Shown piece by piece: positions 9,050 through 18,031 of a stretch of 64,000 bases of DNA. Source of the stretch: Massilia atriviolacea (GTDB lineage: Bacteria; Pseudomonadota; Gammaproteobacteria; Burkholderiales; Burkholderiaceae_D); assembly GCF_003953935.1 (NCBI RefSeq), contig NZ_RXLQ01000003.1, forward strand, positions 62,001-126,000, given 5' to 3'. The notes beneath the pieces were generated by a model. It searched no databases. It was not told the DNA's origin and saw only the letters and a program-made list of their open reading frames with translations. How positions within the stretch are numbered: position 1 is the first letter of the stretch; each line of letters starts with the position of its first letter. The position numbers were made by a program, and so were the translations under genes.

Positions 9050-9740
9050 GGGAGAAGGTCCGGGTCACGCGTTCGAGGTGGGCGCGCATGGCCTGGCGCG
9101 CGCCGGCCACGTCGTGCGCGGCGATCGCCGCCAGGATGTTGCGGTGGTCGATCAGCGTCTGCTTGCGCAATTCCTCGGTCTGGAAGTGTTCCTTGAGCTT
9201 GTGCCACAGCGTGCCGCGCTGGTTCCACAGGTAGTCGATGGCGCCCACCAGCGCCGTGTTGCCGGTCGCGCGCGCCAGCGCCAGGTGGAAATTGCGGTCG
9301 GCCTGCTCGTTGCTGGCGCGGTCCTCGTGGTCGCGCTCCATCTCCAGCACGGCCGTGAGGATGGCGTCGATGGCCGAATCGGTGGCATTTTTTGCCGCCA
9401 GGCCGGCCACTTCGGTTTCGATCATGCGGCGCGCTGCCAGTACTTCGAACGGGCCGGGTCCGACTTCGGGCGACGGTTTGGCCTGGGCCGCCTGGATGCT
9501 GACGTACACCCCCGAGCCGCTGCGCACCTCGACCACCCCGCCCAGTTCCAGGGCGATCAGGGCTTCGCGCAGCGAGGCGCGGCTCACCCCCAGGCGCGCC
9601 GACAGCTCGCGCTCGGCCGGCAGGCGCTGGCCGGGCTGCATGCCTTCGGCGGCGATCAGCTGTACGATGCTGTCGGCGACAACCCGGTACATACGTGGTT
9701 CCGGCGTGGTCGCGTCAAGCGCCGCAGGGGGTGTTTTCAT
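9042..9740 (-). CDS. GntR-family transcription regulator, FadR subfamily (FCD domain)
   Basis: A 232-residue repressor-type protein. Residues about 15-85 form the winged helix (GQRLPAERELSARLGVSRASLREALIALELGGVV, a textbook GntR pattern); residues about 100-230 form the all-helical FCD effector domain with the metal/ligand His-Asp signatures DRNFHLALARATGN and DHRNILAAIAAHD..A...HL. FCD regulators commonly sense organic or sugar acids, so control of the nearby pectate lyases by galacturonate-type metabolites is plausible but not shown. Its stop overlaps the start of the orphan pseudopilin by 8 bases. Confidence 0.9.
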   Translation of the reverse strand: MKTPPAALDATTPEPRMYRVVADSIVQLIAAEGMQPGQRLPAERELSARLGVSRASLREALIALELGGVVEVRSGSGVYVSIQAAQAKPSPEVGPGPFEVLAARRMIETEVAGLAAKNATDSAIDAILTAVLEMERDHEDRASNEQADRNFHLALARATGNTALVGAIDYLWNQRGTLWHKLKEHFQTEELRKQTLIDHRNILAAIAAHDVAGARQAMRAHLERVTRTFSRA

Positions 9741-9895
9741 CGTCTGGGGCCGTCACGGAAGGGGAAAAGTGGCAAGGATACCGCAAGAGGCTCGATTTTA
9801 GTTGGCCGTGCCCTCCCGTGCAAGGCGCTGTGCGGCGGCGCTTGCCAACCGGGCCGCAATGCCCGATCATTCTGGCAGGACGCGGTTCCACTCTC

Positions 9896-9930
9896 TATCT
9901 ACTATCTATTATCTATTATCTACAATCTAT
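9896..9930 (+). repeat. Five tandem 7-bp repeats (TATCTAY) in a 5' leader
   Basis: Units read TATCTAC, TATCTAT, TATCTAT, TATCTAC, AATCTAT without gaps and stop four bases before the CGGAGG ribosome site of the polyamine-binding protein gene. The sequence is AT-rich against a GC-rich background. A heptamer array can slip during replication and change promoter spacing or leader length. Confidence 0.8.
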
Positions 9931-9944
9931 CTTCGGAGGCATCA

Positions 9945-11084
9945 ATGGTGGCAGTCAATCGGCAAATGCACGCGAAACGGCGGCTCGGCCTGGGCCTGGC
10001 GGCGCTGGCGGCGGCGCTCTGGTCGGGCGTTCCGGCCCAGGCCCAGCAGCCCGAGGAGAAAGTCCTCAATATCTATAACTGGTCCGACTACATCGCCGAC
10101 GACACGATCAAGAACTTCACCAAGGAGACCGGCATCACCGTGCGTTACGATGTCTTCGACAGTAACGAAGTCCTGAACGCCAAGCTGGTGGCCGGCAAGT
10201 CGGGTTACGACATCGTGGTGCCGACCGCGCCGTGGGCACGCCAGCAGATGGACGCCAAGCTGCTGCGCAAGCTCGATAAATCCAGACTGCCGAACCTGGC
10301 CAACCTCGATCCCGGCATCCAGGCCAAGCTGGCCACGCTCGATCCGGGCAACGAGTACCTGGTCGACTGGATGTGGGGCTACACCACGGTCGGCATCAAT
10401 GTCGACAAGGTCAAGGCGGCGCTGGGCACGACCCCGATGCCGGCCAATGCCTGGGAACTGATCTTCAATCCGGCGTACACGGCCAAGCTCAAGTCGTGCG
10501 GCGTGTCCTTCCTCGATTCGCCGTCCGAAGTGTTCCCGGCGGCGCTGCATTACATGGGTAAGCCTGCGTATTCGAAGAACGCGGCCGATTACGCCGAAGC
10601 GGGCAAGATGCTGCAGGCGGTGCGCCCGAGCGTGACCCTGTTCAGTTCTTCCGGCTATATCAACGACATGGCCAACGGCGCCATCTGCGTGGTGTTCGGC
10701 TGGGCGGGCGACATCAATATCGCCCGCCAGCGCGCCATCGATGCGAAGAAGGGCGTCAAGATCGAGGCCCTGGTGCCGAAGAACGGGGCGCCGCTGGTGT
10801 TCGACACCATGGCCATTCCGGCCGATGCGCCGCATCCGAACAATGCCCACCTGTGGATCAACTATATCCTGCGTCCGGAAGTGCAGGCCAGCCTGACCAA
10901 CAAGGTGTTTTTCGCGAACCCGAACAAGGCCGGCATGAAGTTCGTGCGCAAGGATGTGGCCGAGAACAAGAGCGTGTTCCTGTCGGACGAGGACCTGAAA
11001 AAGATGATCCCGCCGGAAGCGGTGCCGCAGGATATCCGCCGCGTGATGACGCGCACGTTCACCAAGTTCAAGACCGGACGCTGA
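9945..11084 (+). CDS. Periplasmic polyamine-binding protein of an ABC transporter (PotF/PotD-like)
   Basis: A 379-residue substrate-binding protein with a signal peptide (cleavage after QAQA near residue 31) and the typical start of the mature PotF/PotD fold (NIYNWSDYIADDTIKNFTKETGITVRYDVFDSNE). Later segments (LVDWMWGYTTVGIN, WELIFNPAYTAKLKSCGVSFLDSPSEV, VFGWAGDI) match putrescine/spermidine receptors, including the aromatic residues that bind polyamines. The start is the ATG 5 bases after CGGAGG; a second Met at residue 8 is possible. No permease or ATPase genes are adjacent, so it is an orphan receptor here, followed by its own terminator. Confidence 0.88.
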   Translation: MVAVNRQMHAKRRLGLGLAALAAALWSGVPAQAQQPEEKVLNIYNWSDYIADDTIKNFTKETGITVRYDVFDSNEVLNAKLVAGKSGYDIVVPTAPWARQQMDAKLLRKLDKSRLPNLANLDPGIQAKLATLDPGNEYLVDWMWGYTTVGINVDKVKAALGTTPMPANAWELIFNPAYTAKLKSCGVSFLDSPSEVFPAALHYMGKPAYSKNAADYAEAGKMLQAVRPSVTLFSSSGYINDMANGAICVVFGWAGDINIARQRAIDAKKGVKIEALVPKNGAPLVFDTMAIPADAPHPNNAHLWINYILRPEVQASLTNKVFFANPNKAGMKFVRKDVAENKSVFLSDEDLKKMIPPEAVPQDIRRVMTRTFTKFKTGR

Positions 11085-11104
11085 GCGGCCCATCCCGTCA
11101 ACGC

Positions 11105-11143
11105 AAAAGCGGCAAGCGCCCATCGGGCCTTGCCGCTTTTTTT
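11105..11143. terminator. Terminator hairpin after the polyamine-binding protein
   Basis: A 12-base stem (AAAAGCGGCAAG with CTTGCCGCTTTT) with a T run on the plus strand and an A run on the left arm, so it can act in both directions between the receptor gene and the small minus-strand gene. Confidence 0.85.
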
Positions 11144-11166
11144 ATCGGCCTGGTTCAGGCCCTGTG

Positions 11167-11328
11167 CTATTCGTGATAGCGATCTTGCAGGTCGAGTTTA
11201 CTGCCGTGAACTTCTTCCACCAGTTCATACAGCACCAACCCAACCATCCCTCCAAAAATGGCCATGACCAGCATGCTTAACATGATCCAGTAACCGCCGT
11301 TGAGCGATTTCTCCCTTAGTTGATACAC
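11167..11328 (-). CDS. Small single-span membrane protein, 53 residues
   Basis: A short reading frame with a GTG start just after a stop codon and a TAG end. The product has a charged N-terminus (MYQLREKSLNGG), one hydrophobic helix rich in Met, Gly, Val and Leu (about residues 13-34) and an acidic, hydrophilic tail (ELVEEVHGSKLDLQDRYHE). The balance of one clean helix and a charged tail in an otherwise empty interval makes coding plausible. The ribosome site before the GTG is weak; an internal ATG at residue 16 would give a 38-residue product. It follows sixA on the same strand after about 45 bases. Not recognised as a known family. Confidence 0.5.
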   Translation of the reverse strand: MYQLREKSLNGGYWIMLSMLVMAIFGGMVGLVLYELVEEVHGSKLDLQDRYHE

Positions 11329-11373
11329 CTAAACTTTAGCAGGTGAATGCAACAATTCAAGGCTGGCGAACAC

Positions 11374-11841
11374 TTATTTAACAATCAGGTCGGGCGCCAT
11401 CACGCCTTTCAGGTACAGGCTGTAGGGATCGAGCGCTTCGCGCTGGACCAGCCACCAGGCGTTGGCTTTCTTGATCTGCCAGTCCTGCGGATGGCCCGAC
11501 AGCAGCAGCGCCGCCACCTGGCCCAGGGTCGGCTGGTGCCCGACCACCAGCACCGGTTCGCGCCCGTTCGGCCAGTTGGCCGCCATCAGGATATCTTCCG
11601 GATCGGCGCCCGGCGCCAGTTCGTGCACGATCTTGAACTTGCGCTTGAGCGGCTCCACCGTCTGCAGGGTGCGCAGCGCCGGGCTGACCAGGATGCGGCA
11701 GCTGTCGGGCAGTTGCGAGGTGAGCCAGTCGGCCATGCGGCGCGCCTGCTTCTGGCCCTTGGGCGTGAGCGCGCGCTCCATGTCGTCCTGGTCCGGGTCG
11801 GCGTCGTGCGCTTCGGCGTGGCGCCATAAAATCAGATCCAT
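11374..11841 (-). CDS. sixA: Phosphohistidine phosphatase SixA
   Basis: A 155-residue histidine phosphatase of the phosphoglycerate-mutase superfamily. The catalytic RHG-type motif is at the N-terminus (LILWRHAEA, His 8 nucleophile), with the second active-site region SPALRTLQT and a late VVGHQPTLGQ carrying the conserved His. SixA removes phosphate from histidine in phosphotransfer proteins. It lies 12 bases after ppk1 on the same strand, a pairing seen widely in proteobacteria, and is thus expected to share the phosphate-starvation promoter upstream of ppk1. Confidence 0.92.
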   Translation of the reverse strand: MDLILWRHAEAHDADPDQDDMERALTPKGQKQARRMADWLTSQLPDSCRILVSPALRTLQTVEPLKRKFKIVHELAPGADPEDILMAANWPNGREPVLVVGHQPTLGQVAALLLSGHPQDWQIKKANAWWLVQREALDPYSLYLKGVMAPDLIVK

Positions 11842-11853
11842 GCTGTTCTCCTG

Positions 11854-13959
11854 TCACTCTCCGGTATCGACGGGGTGGGTGCCGAGCAGCGCCATCAGAT
11901 GGCGCTGCGCCGAAAACTCGAGCTGCTTGCCGCGCACCTTGCGGCGCTGGTACTGCCCGCTCGGTTCGAGCTCCCACGCGTTTGAGTTATCTTTCAGGTA
12001 AGGGTTCAAGCCTTCCGTGATCACGCGCCGTTTCAGCGCCTTGTCCAGGATCGGGAAGGCGACTTCGATGCGGCGGAACAGGTTGCGGCTCATCCAGTCG
12101 GCGCTGGCCAGGTAGACATCGTGCGCCAGGTCGTTGCGGAAGTAATAAATCCGGCTGTGTTCCAGGAAGCGGCCGATGATCGAGCGCACCTTGATGTTTT
12201 CGGACAGCCCCGGCACCCCAGGCTTGAGGGTGCAGGCGCCGCGTACGATCAGGTCGATCTTCACGCCGTCGTGCGAGGCCGCGTACAGCGCGCGGATCAC
12301 CGATTCGTCCACCAGCGCGTTGATCTTGACGATGATCCGTCCGGGCCGGCCGGCGCGGGCGATCTTGGCTTCGTTGCGGATCGCCTTGATGATCTCGCTC
12401 TGCAGCGCGAACGGCGCCAGCCACAAATGGGTCAACTTGTGCGGCTTGGTCAGGCTGGTCAGGTGGATGAACACTTCGTTCACTTCCTGCGCCATCTCGG
12501 GATGCGCGGTCAGCAGGCCGAAGTCGGTGTACAGGCGGGTGGTGGTCAGGTGATAGTTGCCGGTGCCGAGGTGGGCATAGAAGCGCAGGCCGCCCGGGTT
12601 GCCCTCGGCGTCGGCATCCTCGCGCCGGATCACCAGCGCCACCTTGGCGTGGGTTTTCAGGCCGACCACGCCGTACACCACCTGGGCGCCGGCCTGTTCC
12701 AGCTTGTCGGCCCAGTTGATGTTGGCTTCTTCGTCGAAGCGCGCCATCAGTTCCAGGATGACCGTCACTTCCTTGCCGGCGCGCGCGGCCGCCATCAGCG
12801 CTTCCATCAGGTCCGAGTGCATGCCGGTGCGGTAGATGGTCTGCTTGATCGCCACCACCGCCGGGTCGTGCGCGGCCACCTGGATGAAGTCGACCACGGT
12901 CTGGAACGACTGGAACGGATGGTGCAGCAGGATGTCGTGCTTTTTCAGCTGCTCGAAAATGTCGTGGTGCGCGGTCTTTTGCGGCATGCCGGGCACGAAG
13001 GGCTCGAAGCGCAGGGCCGGCTGCTTGACGTGGTCGATCAGCTCGGCCAGGCGCACCAGGTTGACCGGGCCGTCGACCGCATACAGGCGGCTCTTGTCGA
13101 GTCCGAACTGTTCGAGCAGGAATTCGGACAGTTCCGGGGCGCAATTCTTGGCCACTTCGAGCCGCACCGAGGTGCCGAACTGGCGCCCCTGCAACTCGCC
13201 CTTGAGCGCCTGGCGCAGGTTCTTGACTTCTTCCTCGTCGACCCAGAGGTCGCTGTCGCGCGTGACGCGGAACTGGGAATAGGCGATCACTTCGCGGCCG
13301 GTAAACAAGTCTTCGATGTGCGAGTGAATGATCGAGGACAGCAGGCAGAAGGAAATGCCGCCGTTGGTCGACAGGTGGTCGGGCAGGCGGATCACCCTCG
13401 GCAGCACGCGCGGCGCCTTGACGATGGCGATCCCGGTGCCGCGCCCGAAGGCATCCTTGCCGGTCAGCGAGATGATGAAATTGAGGCTCTTGTTAACCAC
13501 CTGCGGGAACGGATGGGCCGGATCGAGGCCGATCGGGGTCAGGAGGGGACGCACTTCGCGTTCGAAATAATCCTTGACCCAGGCGCGCTGCGCCTCGTTG
13601 CGGTCGGTGTGGCGCACCAGGTGCACGCCTTTTTTCTTCAGTTCGGGCAGCACTTCGGTGTTCAGCACCGCGTACTGGTCCTTGACCAGATTGTGACATT
13701 CGTTACTGATGCGCGCCAGGTTGGCCGCCAGCGCCGGGTTTTCCGCCAGGTTGCCCTGGGCCAACAGACTGGCCACGCGCACTTCGAAAAACTCGTCCAG
13801 GTTGTTACTGACTATACAAAGGTAGCGCAGCCGTTCGAGCAGGGGCAGGGAAGTGTCTTCGGCCTGGGCCAGAACGCGGCGGTTGAACGTCAATTGCGAC
13901 AGCTCCCGGTCGAGGAAGATATTGGCGCGCGCCGGATCCGCGGTCGTTGCAGTTTTCAT
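11854..13959 (-). CDS. ppk1: Polyphosphate kinase PPK1
   Basis: A 701-residue enzyme that polymerises the gamma-phosphate of ATP into polyphosphate. Length and sequence match PPK1: N-terminal helical domain (FLDRELSQLTFNRRVL), head domain, then two phospholipase-D-like C domains with the autophosphorylated His in VVGLKTHAKVALVIRRE and the segment YAHLGTGNYHLTT. It diverges from pstS across a 231-base interval, is preceded by a Pho box on its own strand and is followed by sixA. Regulation by PhoB under phosphate limitation is therefore likely. Confidence 0.95.
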   Translation of the reverse strand: MKTATTADPARANIFLDRELSQLTFNRRVLAQAEDTSLPLLERLRYLCIVSNNLDEFFEVRVASLLAQGNLAENPALAANLARISNECHNLVKDQYAVLNTEVLPELKKKGVHLVRHTDRNEAQRAWVKDYFEREVRPLLTPIGLDPAHPFPQVVNKSLNFIISLTGKDAFGRGTGIAIVKAPRVLPRVIRLPDHLSTNGGISFCLLSSIIHSHIEDLFTGREVIAYSQFRVTRDSDLWVDEEEVKNLRQALKGELQGRQFGTSVRLEVAKNCAPELSEFLLEQFGLDKSRLYAVDGPVNLVRLAELIDHVKQPALRFEPFVPGMPQKTAHHDIFEQLKKHDILLHHPFQSFQTVVDFIQVAAHDPAVVAIKQTIYRTGMHSDLMEALMAAARAGKEVTVILELMARFDEEANINWADKLEQAGAQVVYGVVGLKTHAKVALVIRREDADAEGNPGGLRFYAHLGTGNYHLTTTRLYTDFGLLTAHPEMAQEVNEVFIHLTSLTKPHKLTHLWLAPFALQSEIIKAIRNEAKIARAGRPGRIIVKINALVDESVIRALYAASHDGVKIDLIVRGACTLKPGVPGLSENIKVRSIIGRFLEHSRIYYFRNDLAHDVYLASADWMSRNLFRRIEVAFPILDKALKRRVITEGLNPYLKDNSNAWELEPSGQYQRRKVRGKQLEFSAQRHLMALLGTHPVDTGE

Positions 13960-14000
13960 TATGTCTTTAACTAGTCAGATAGATAATAGTAAACGCCGCT

Positions 14001-14034
14001 AGTGTAATAAATGAATATGACATGGCGGTGACAC
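14001..14034 (-). promoter_or_regulatory. Pho box and -10 of the ppk1-sixA promoter
   Basis: On the minus strand, two 7-mers GTGTCAC and ATGTCAT separated by four bases (14034 down to 14017) match the PhoB 7-4-7 direct-repeat pattern. A TACACT -10 (14006-14001) follows after ten bases, the spacing usual for Pho-activated promoters that lack a -35. A further ATGTCAC sits about two helical turns upstream (14055-14049). Confidence 0.75.
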
Positions 14035-14117
14035 AGCGTCTCAATTGTGTGACATGCCCAGGGTCATACTAAGCGTATCATGCAGGCAGCAGGAGGATTC
14101 TTACAAGGATTTCGGTC

Positions 14118-14151
14118 ATGTCATAAACGTGTCATATTTGGGCGGTAGACT
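14118..14151 (+). promoter_or_regulatory. Pho box and -10 of the pstS promoter
   Basis: ATGTCAT and GTGTCAT spaced by AAAC (14118-14135) form a consensus-like PhoB site, followed ten bases later by TAGACT (14146-14151) as -10. The geometry is identical to that of the divergent ppk1 promoter. Confidence 0.85.
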
Positions 14152-14190
14152 GCGCAGCATTCCACGTTGTATAACCCACAAGGACTTGAT

Positions 14191-15231
14191 ATGCGAATGA
14201 AACAGTTGTTGGCTTCCATCATCGTTGGCGTTGGCGCACTGGCGGCAGCGAACTCCATGGCTGCGGACATGACCGGCGCGGGTGCGACCTTTCCTTACCC
14301 TGTGTATGCGAAATGGGCGGAGGCGTACAAGAAGACCACCGGCAATGGCATGAACTATCAATCGGTCGGCTCCGGCGCCGGCATCAAACAGATCAAGGCA
14401 AAAACCGTCGACTTCGGCGCGTCCGACAAGCCGCTGCCAGTCGACGAACTCGACGCGGCCGGCCTGATGCAATTCCCGGCCATCATGGGCGGCGTGGTGA
14501 CCATCGTCAACCTGGACGGTATCGCGCCTGGCGCCATGAAGCTGACCGGCCCGGTCGTGGCCGACATCTACCTGGGCAAGATCACCAAGTGGAACGCCCC
14601 TGAAATCGCCGCCCTGAACCCGGGCGTCAAGCTGCCGGCCGACGACATCACCGTCGTGCACCGCGCCGACGGCTCGGGCACCACCTTCCTGTTCACCGAC
14701 TACCTGTCGAAGGTCTCGCCGGAATTCAAGACCAAGGTCGGTGCCGATGCATCGGTGAAATGGGCGGTCGGCGTGGGCGGCAAGGGCAACGATGGTGTCG
14801 CCTCGACTGTGCAGCGCGTCAAGGGTTCGGTTGGCTACGTCGAGTGGGCCTTCGCCAAGAAGAACAAGATCGCTCACACCCAGCTGAAAAACAAGGACGG
14901 CAGCTTCCTGCAGCCTGACGACGAGAACTTCAAGGCCGCCGCCGCCTCGGCCGACTGGGTCAAGGCGCCGGGCTTCGGCGTGGTCCTGACCGACCAGCCA
15001 GGCAAGAACAGCTGGCCGATCACCGGCGTGTCCTACATCCTGATGCACAAGAGCCAGGCGGACGCCGCCAAGGGCAAGGAAGTCATCAAGTTCTTCGACT
15101 GGTCGTTCAAGAACGGTGACGCCGCTGCTGTCGAACTGGACTACGTGCCGCTGCCTGACAGCGTCACCAAGCTGGTCAGCGATGCCTGGAAAGCCAATCT
15201 GAAAGATGCGTCCGGCAAGGCCATCTGGTAA
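14191..15231 (+). CDS. pstS: Periplasmic phosphate-binding protein PstS
   Basis: A 346-residue receptor of the high-affinity phosphate ABC transporter. It has a signal peptide cleaved after SMAA/A, and the mature protein begins DMTGAGATFPYPVYAKW, with phosphate ligands in GAGATFP, SVGSGAG, DFGASDKPL and HRADGSGTTF. The ATG at 14191 follows AAGGA; a second ATG two codons on is equally possible. It is first in the pstSCAB-phoU-phoB-phoR cluster, directly downstream of a Pho box, and is followed by a hairpin that probably makes its transcript more abundant than the rest. Confidence 0.97.
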   Translation: MRMKQLLASIIVGVGALAAANSMAADMTGAGATFPYPVYAKWAEAYKKTTGNGMNYQSVGSGAGIKQIKAKTVDFGASDKPLPVDELDAAGLMQFPAIMGGVVTIVNLDGIAPGAMKLTGPVVADIYLGKITKWNAPEIAALNPGVKLPADDITVVHRADGSGTTFLFTDYLSKVSPEFKTKVGADASVKWAVGVGGKGNDGVASTVQRVKGSVGYVEWAFAKKNKIAHTQLKNKDGSFLQPDDENFKAAAASADWVKAPGFGVVLTDQPGKNSWPITGVSYILMHKSQADAAKGKEVIKFFDWSFKNGDAAAVELDYVPLPDSVTKLVSDAWKANLKDASGKAIW

Positions 15232-15240
15232 TAACAAGGG

Positions 15241-15275
15241 GCGGGCAGGGCCGCATGTGCGGCCCGCCCGCTTTT
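15241..15275 (+). terminator. Intra-operon hairpin between pstS and pstC
   Basis: A 13-14 base GC stem (GCGGGCAGGGCCGC with GCGGCCCGCCCGC, ATGT loop) followed by only four T residues. Such partial terminators commonly set a higher level of the binding protein than of the permease genes. Confidence 0.7.
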
Positions 15276-15318
15276 ATGCATCGATCAACATCATGTGGAC
15301 ACCCGGCGAAGTCAATCA

Positions 15319-16332
15319 ATGAGCGCACACCCAACTATCGCAATGGCCGTCAACAAGCCCGCAGCGCCCGACCTTGAGCACGCTGCCCTGCTTTCCACTA
15401 TGCGCAAGCAGCGCATACAGGACTTTTTCTTCCATAAAGTGACCCTGCTGTTCGCGGCATCGGTCCTGCTGGTGCTGGTAGGCATCATCGTTTCGCTGAT
15501 CATCGGCGCCGCGCCGGCCTTCAAGGCCTTCGGGCTCGGCTTCGTCGCCAGCGCCGAGTGGGATCCGGGCAACCAGCAATTCGGCGCGTTGATTCCCATC
15601 GTGGGCACCCTCGCCACCTCGATTATCGCCTTGCTGATCGCGTTTCCGGTCAGCTTCGGCATTGCACTGTTCCTGACTGAAATCTGCCCGGTCTGGCTGC
15701 GCCGCCCCCTGGGCACCGCCGTCGAACTGCTGGCAGGCATTCCATCGATCATTTACGGCATGTGGGGCGCCTTCGTGCTGGTGCCGCTGTTTTCGGAATA
15801 CGTCCAGCCTTTCCTGAAATCCACCTTGGGCCAGCTGCCGATCGTCGGCCAGCTGTTCAGCGGCCCGATGATGGGCTTTTCCATCCTCGCCGCCGGCCTG
15901 GTGCTGGCGATCATGATCATCCCCTTCATCGCCTCGGTCATCCGCGACGTGTTCGAAATCGTTCCGGCCGTGCTGAAGGAATCGGCCTACGGCCTCGGCT
16001 GCACCAAGTGGGAAGTCGTGCGCAAGATCGTGCTGCCTTACACCAAGACCGGCGTGGTCGGCGGCGTCATGCTCGGCCTCGGCCGCGCGCTCGGCGAAAC
16101 CATGGCGGTGACCTTCGTGATCGGTAACGCCAACAACCTGTCGTGGTCGATCTTCTCGGCCGGTAACAGTATCGCCTCGATCCTGGCCAACCAGTTCGCC
16201 GAAGCCGAGCAGCCGCTGCATACCTCCTCGCTGCTGGCGCTGGCGCTGATCCTGTTCATCATCACTTTTATCGTATTGTCCGCAGCCAAGCTGATGCTGC
16301 TCGGAATGTCGCGCAAGGAAGGCGTTAAATGA
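15319..16332 (+). CDS. pstC: Phosphate ABC transporter permease PstC
   Basis: A 337-residue inner-membrane permease with about six transmembrane helices. Recognisable segments are the first helix after [41 protein letters not shown], and the cytoplasmic coupling loop [50 protein letters not shown]. The ATG at 15319 is chosen; a GTG eight codons upstream keeps the frame but has no better ribosome site. It overlaps pstA by 4 bases and forms a heterodimer channel with it. Confidence 0.95.
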   Translation: MSAHPTIAMAVNKPAAPDLEHAALLSTMRKQRIQDFFFHKVTLLFAASVLLVLVGIIVSLIIGAAPAFKAFGLGFVASAEWDPGNQQFGALIPIVGTLATSIIALLIAFPVSFGIALFLTEICPVWLRRPLGTAVELLAGIPSIIYGMWGAFVLVPLFSEYVQPFLKSTLGQLPIVGQLFSGPMMGFSILAAGLVLAIMIIPFIASVIRDVFEIVPAVLKESAYGLGCTKWEVVRKIVLPYTKTGVVGGVMLGLGRALGETMAVTFVIGNANNLSWSIFSAGNSIASILANQFAEAEQPLHTSSLLALALILFIITFIVLSAAKLMLLGMSRKEGVK

Positions 16333-17189
16333 GCCAGACGATTCTCAACCCGGTCTACCGCAAGCGCCTCTGGAAGCACCGGATCGGCATCGCGCTGTCG
16401 GTGCTGGCCATGTCGGTCGGCCTGATCTTCCTGATGTGGATCCTGTCGACCCTCCTGATCAAGGGCTTCGCCGGCATCTCGCTCGACCTGTTCTTCAACG
16501 ATACGCCCGGTCCCGACAGCGAAGGCGGCGGTTTGCGCAACGCCATTCTCGGCAGCCTGATGATCGTCGGCCTGGCAACCTTCATCAGCACCCCGATCGG
16601 CATCCTGGCCGGCGTCTACCTGGCCGAATATGGCGAAGAAAACCGTTTCGCCCAGGTCACGCGCTTCGTGACCGACATCATGCTGTCGGCGCCCTCGATC
16701 GTGCTCGGCATCTTTGTGTGGACCCTGTATGTCAACGTGGCCGGGCACTATTCCGGTTACGCCGGCTCGATCGCGCTGTCGCTGATCGCGATCCCGGTAG
16801 TGGTGCGCACCACCGACAACATGCTGCGCCTGGTGCCGCAGAACCTGCTCGAAGCCGCCTTCGCCCTCGGCGCGCCGCGCTGGAAGGTGGCCACCACGGT
16901 GCGCCTGCGCGCCGTCAAGTCGGGCGTGGTCACCGGCGTGCTGCTGGCGGTGGCGCGCATCACCGGCGAAACCGCGCCGCTGCTGTACACGGCGCTGAAC
17001 AACCAGTTCTTCAGTTCCAACATGAATGCCCCGATCGCCAACTTGCCGGTCGTCATCAATACCTTTGCGCAAAGCACCGCGGACAACTGGGTCAGCCTGG
17101 CCTGGGCCGCGTCCTTGCTGCTGACCTTCAGCGTGTTGTTGTTGAACATCCTGTCGCGTACCATGTTCAGCCAGAAAACCACGAAATAA
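16329..17189 (+). CDS. pstA: Phosphate ABC transporter permease PstA
   Basis: A 286-residue permease paired with PstC. It contains an N-terminal helix, the [21 protein letters not shown] segment, [17 protein letters not shown], and the EAA-type coupling loop [51 protein letters not shown]. Six helices are apparent, and length is normal. Start and stop overlap or closely abut its neighbours in the operon. Confidence 0.95.
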   Translation: MSQTILNPVYRKRLWKHRIGIALSVLAMSVGLIFLMWILSTLLIKGFAGISLDLFFNDTPGPDSEGGGLRNAILGSLMIVGLATFISTPIGILAGVYLAEYGEENRFAQVTRFVTDIMLSAPSIVLGIFVWTLYVNVAGHYSGYAGSIALSLIAIPVVVRTTDNMLRLVPQNLLEAAFALGAPRWKVATTVRLRAVKSGVVTGVLLAVARITGETAPLLYTALNNQFFSSNMNAPIANLPVVINTFAQSTADNWVSLAWAASLLLTFSVLLLNILSRTMFSQKTTK

Positions 17190-17205
17190 TCGACCGATCA
17201 CTCTC

Positions 17206-18000
17206 ATGAGCCCTATGCCTACACCGATGCCTACTGTAACGCCCAAGAACAAGACGATCGAGATTTCCGGCCTGAATTTCTTCTACGGCAAAACGCAAAG
17301 CCTGACCAACGTCAGCCTCGATATTTTCGAAAAACAGGTCACCGCCTTCATCGGCCCGTCCGGCTGCGGCAAGTCGACCCTGCTGCGCACCCTGAACCGC
17401 ATGTACGACCTGTATCCGGGCCAGCGCGCCGAGGGTTCGGTCATGTACCGCGGCAAGAACATCCTCGATCCGGGCCAGGATGTGAACATGCTGCGCGCCA
17501 AGGTCGGCATGGTGTTCCAGAAACCGACCCCGTTCCCGATGTCGATCTACGACAATATCGCCTTCGGCGTGCGCCTGTACGAAGACCTGTCCAAGGGCGA
17601 GATGGACGAACGCGTCGAATGGGCGCTGAAAAAAGCCGCGCTGTGGGGCGAGGTCAAGGACAAGCTGTCCAAGAGCGGACTGTCGCTGTCGGGCGGCCAG
17701 CAGCAGCGCCTGTGCATCGCGCGCGGCGTGGCGGTCAAGCCGGACGTGCTCCTGCTCGACGAGCCGACCTCGGCGCTGGATCCGATCTCGACCGCGAAAG
17801 TGGAAGAACTGATCAGCGAACTCAAACAGGACTACACGATCACCATCGTGACCCACAATATGCAGCAAGCCGCGCGTTGCTCGGACTACACCGCCTATAT
17901 GTACCTGGGCGAGCTGGTCGAGTTCGGCGAAACCGACCAGATTTTCATGAATCCCGCGCGCAAAGAGACGCAGGATTACATCACCGGACGCTTTGGCTGA
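17206..18000 (+). CDS. pstB: Phosphate ABC transporter ATPase PstB
   Basis: A 264-residue ABC ATPase. Walker [11 protein letters not shown]-loop [18 protein letters not shown], signature [19 protein letters not shown], Walker [13 protein letters not shown] and the H-loop [17 protein letters not shown] are all present. The N-terminus ([16 protein letters not shown]) has three candidate Met codons; the first is used here without strong ribosome-site support. It energises phosphate import and, with PhoU, signals phosphate status to PhoR. Confidence 0.96.
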   Translation: MSPMPTPMPTVTPKNKTIEISGLNFFYGKTQSLTNVSLDIFEKQVTAFIGPSGCGKSTLLRTLNRMYDLYPGQRAEGSVMYRGKNILDPGQDVNMLRAKVGMVFQKPTPFPMSIYDNIAFGVRLYEDLSKGEMDERVEWALKKAALWGEVKDKLSKSGLSLSGGQQQRLCIARGVAVKPDVLLLDEPTSALDPISTAKVEELISELKQDYTITIVTHNMQQAARCSDYTAYMYLGELVEFGETDQIFMNPARKETQDYITGRFG

Positions 18001-18031
18001 GCCAGAACAATAATCAATACGGAGAGCAGCA

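Noticed and set aside
9896-9930. Short repeats considered as a CRISPR remnant
   Set aside because: Seven-base units without spacers; a simple tandem array.
12121-13974. Plus-strand frame opposite ppk1
   Set aside because: Antisense of a full-length PPK1; no ribosome site or recognisable domain.
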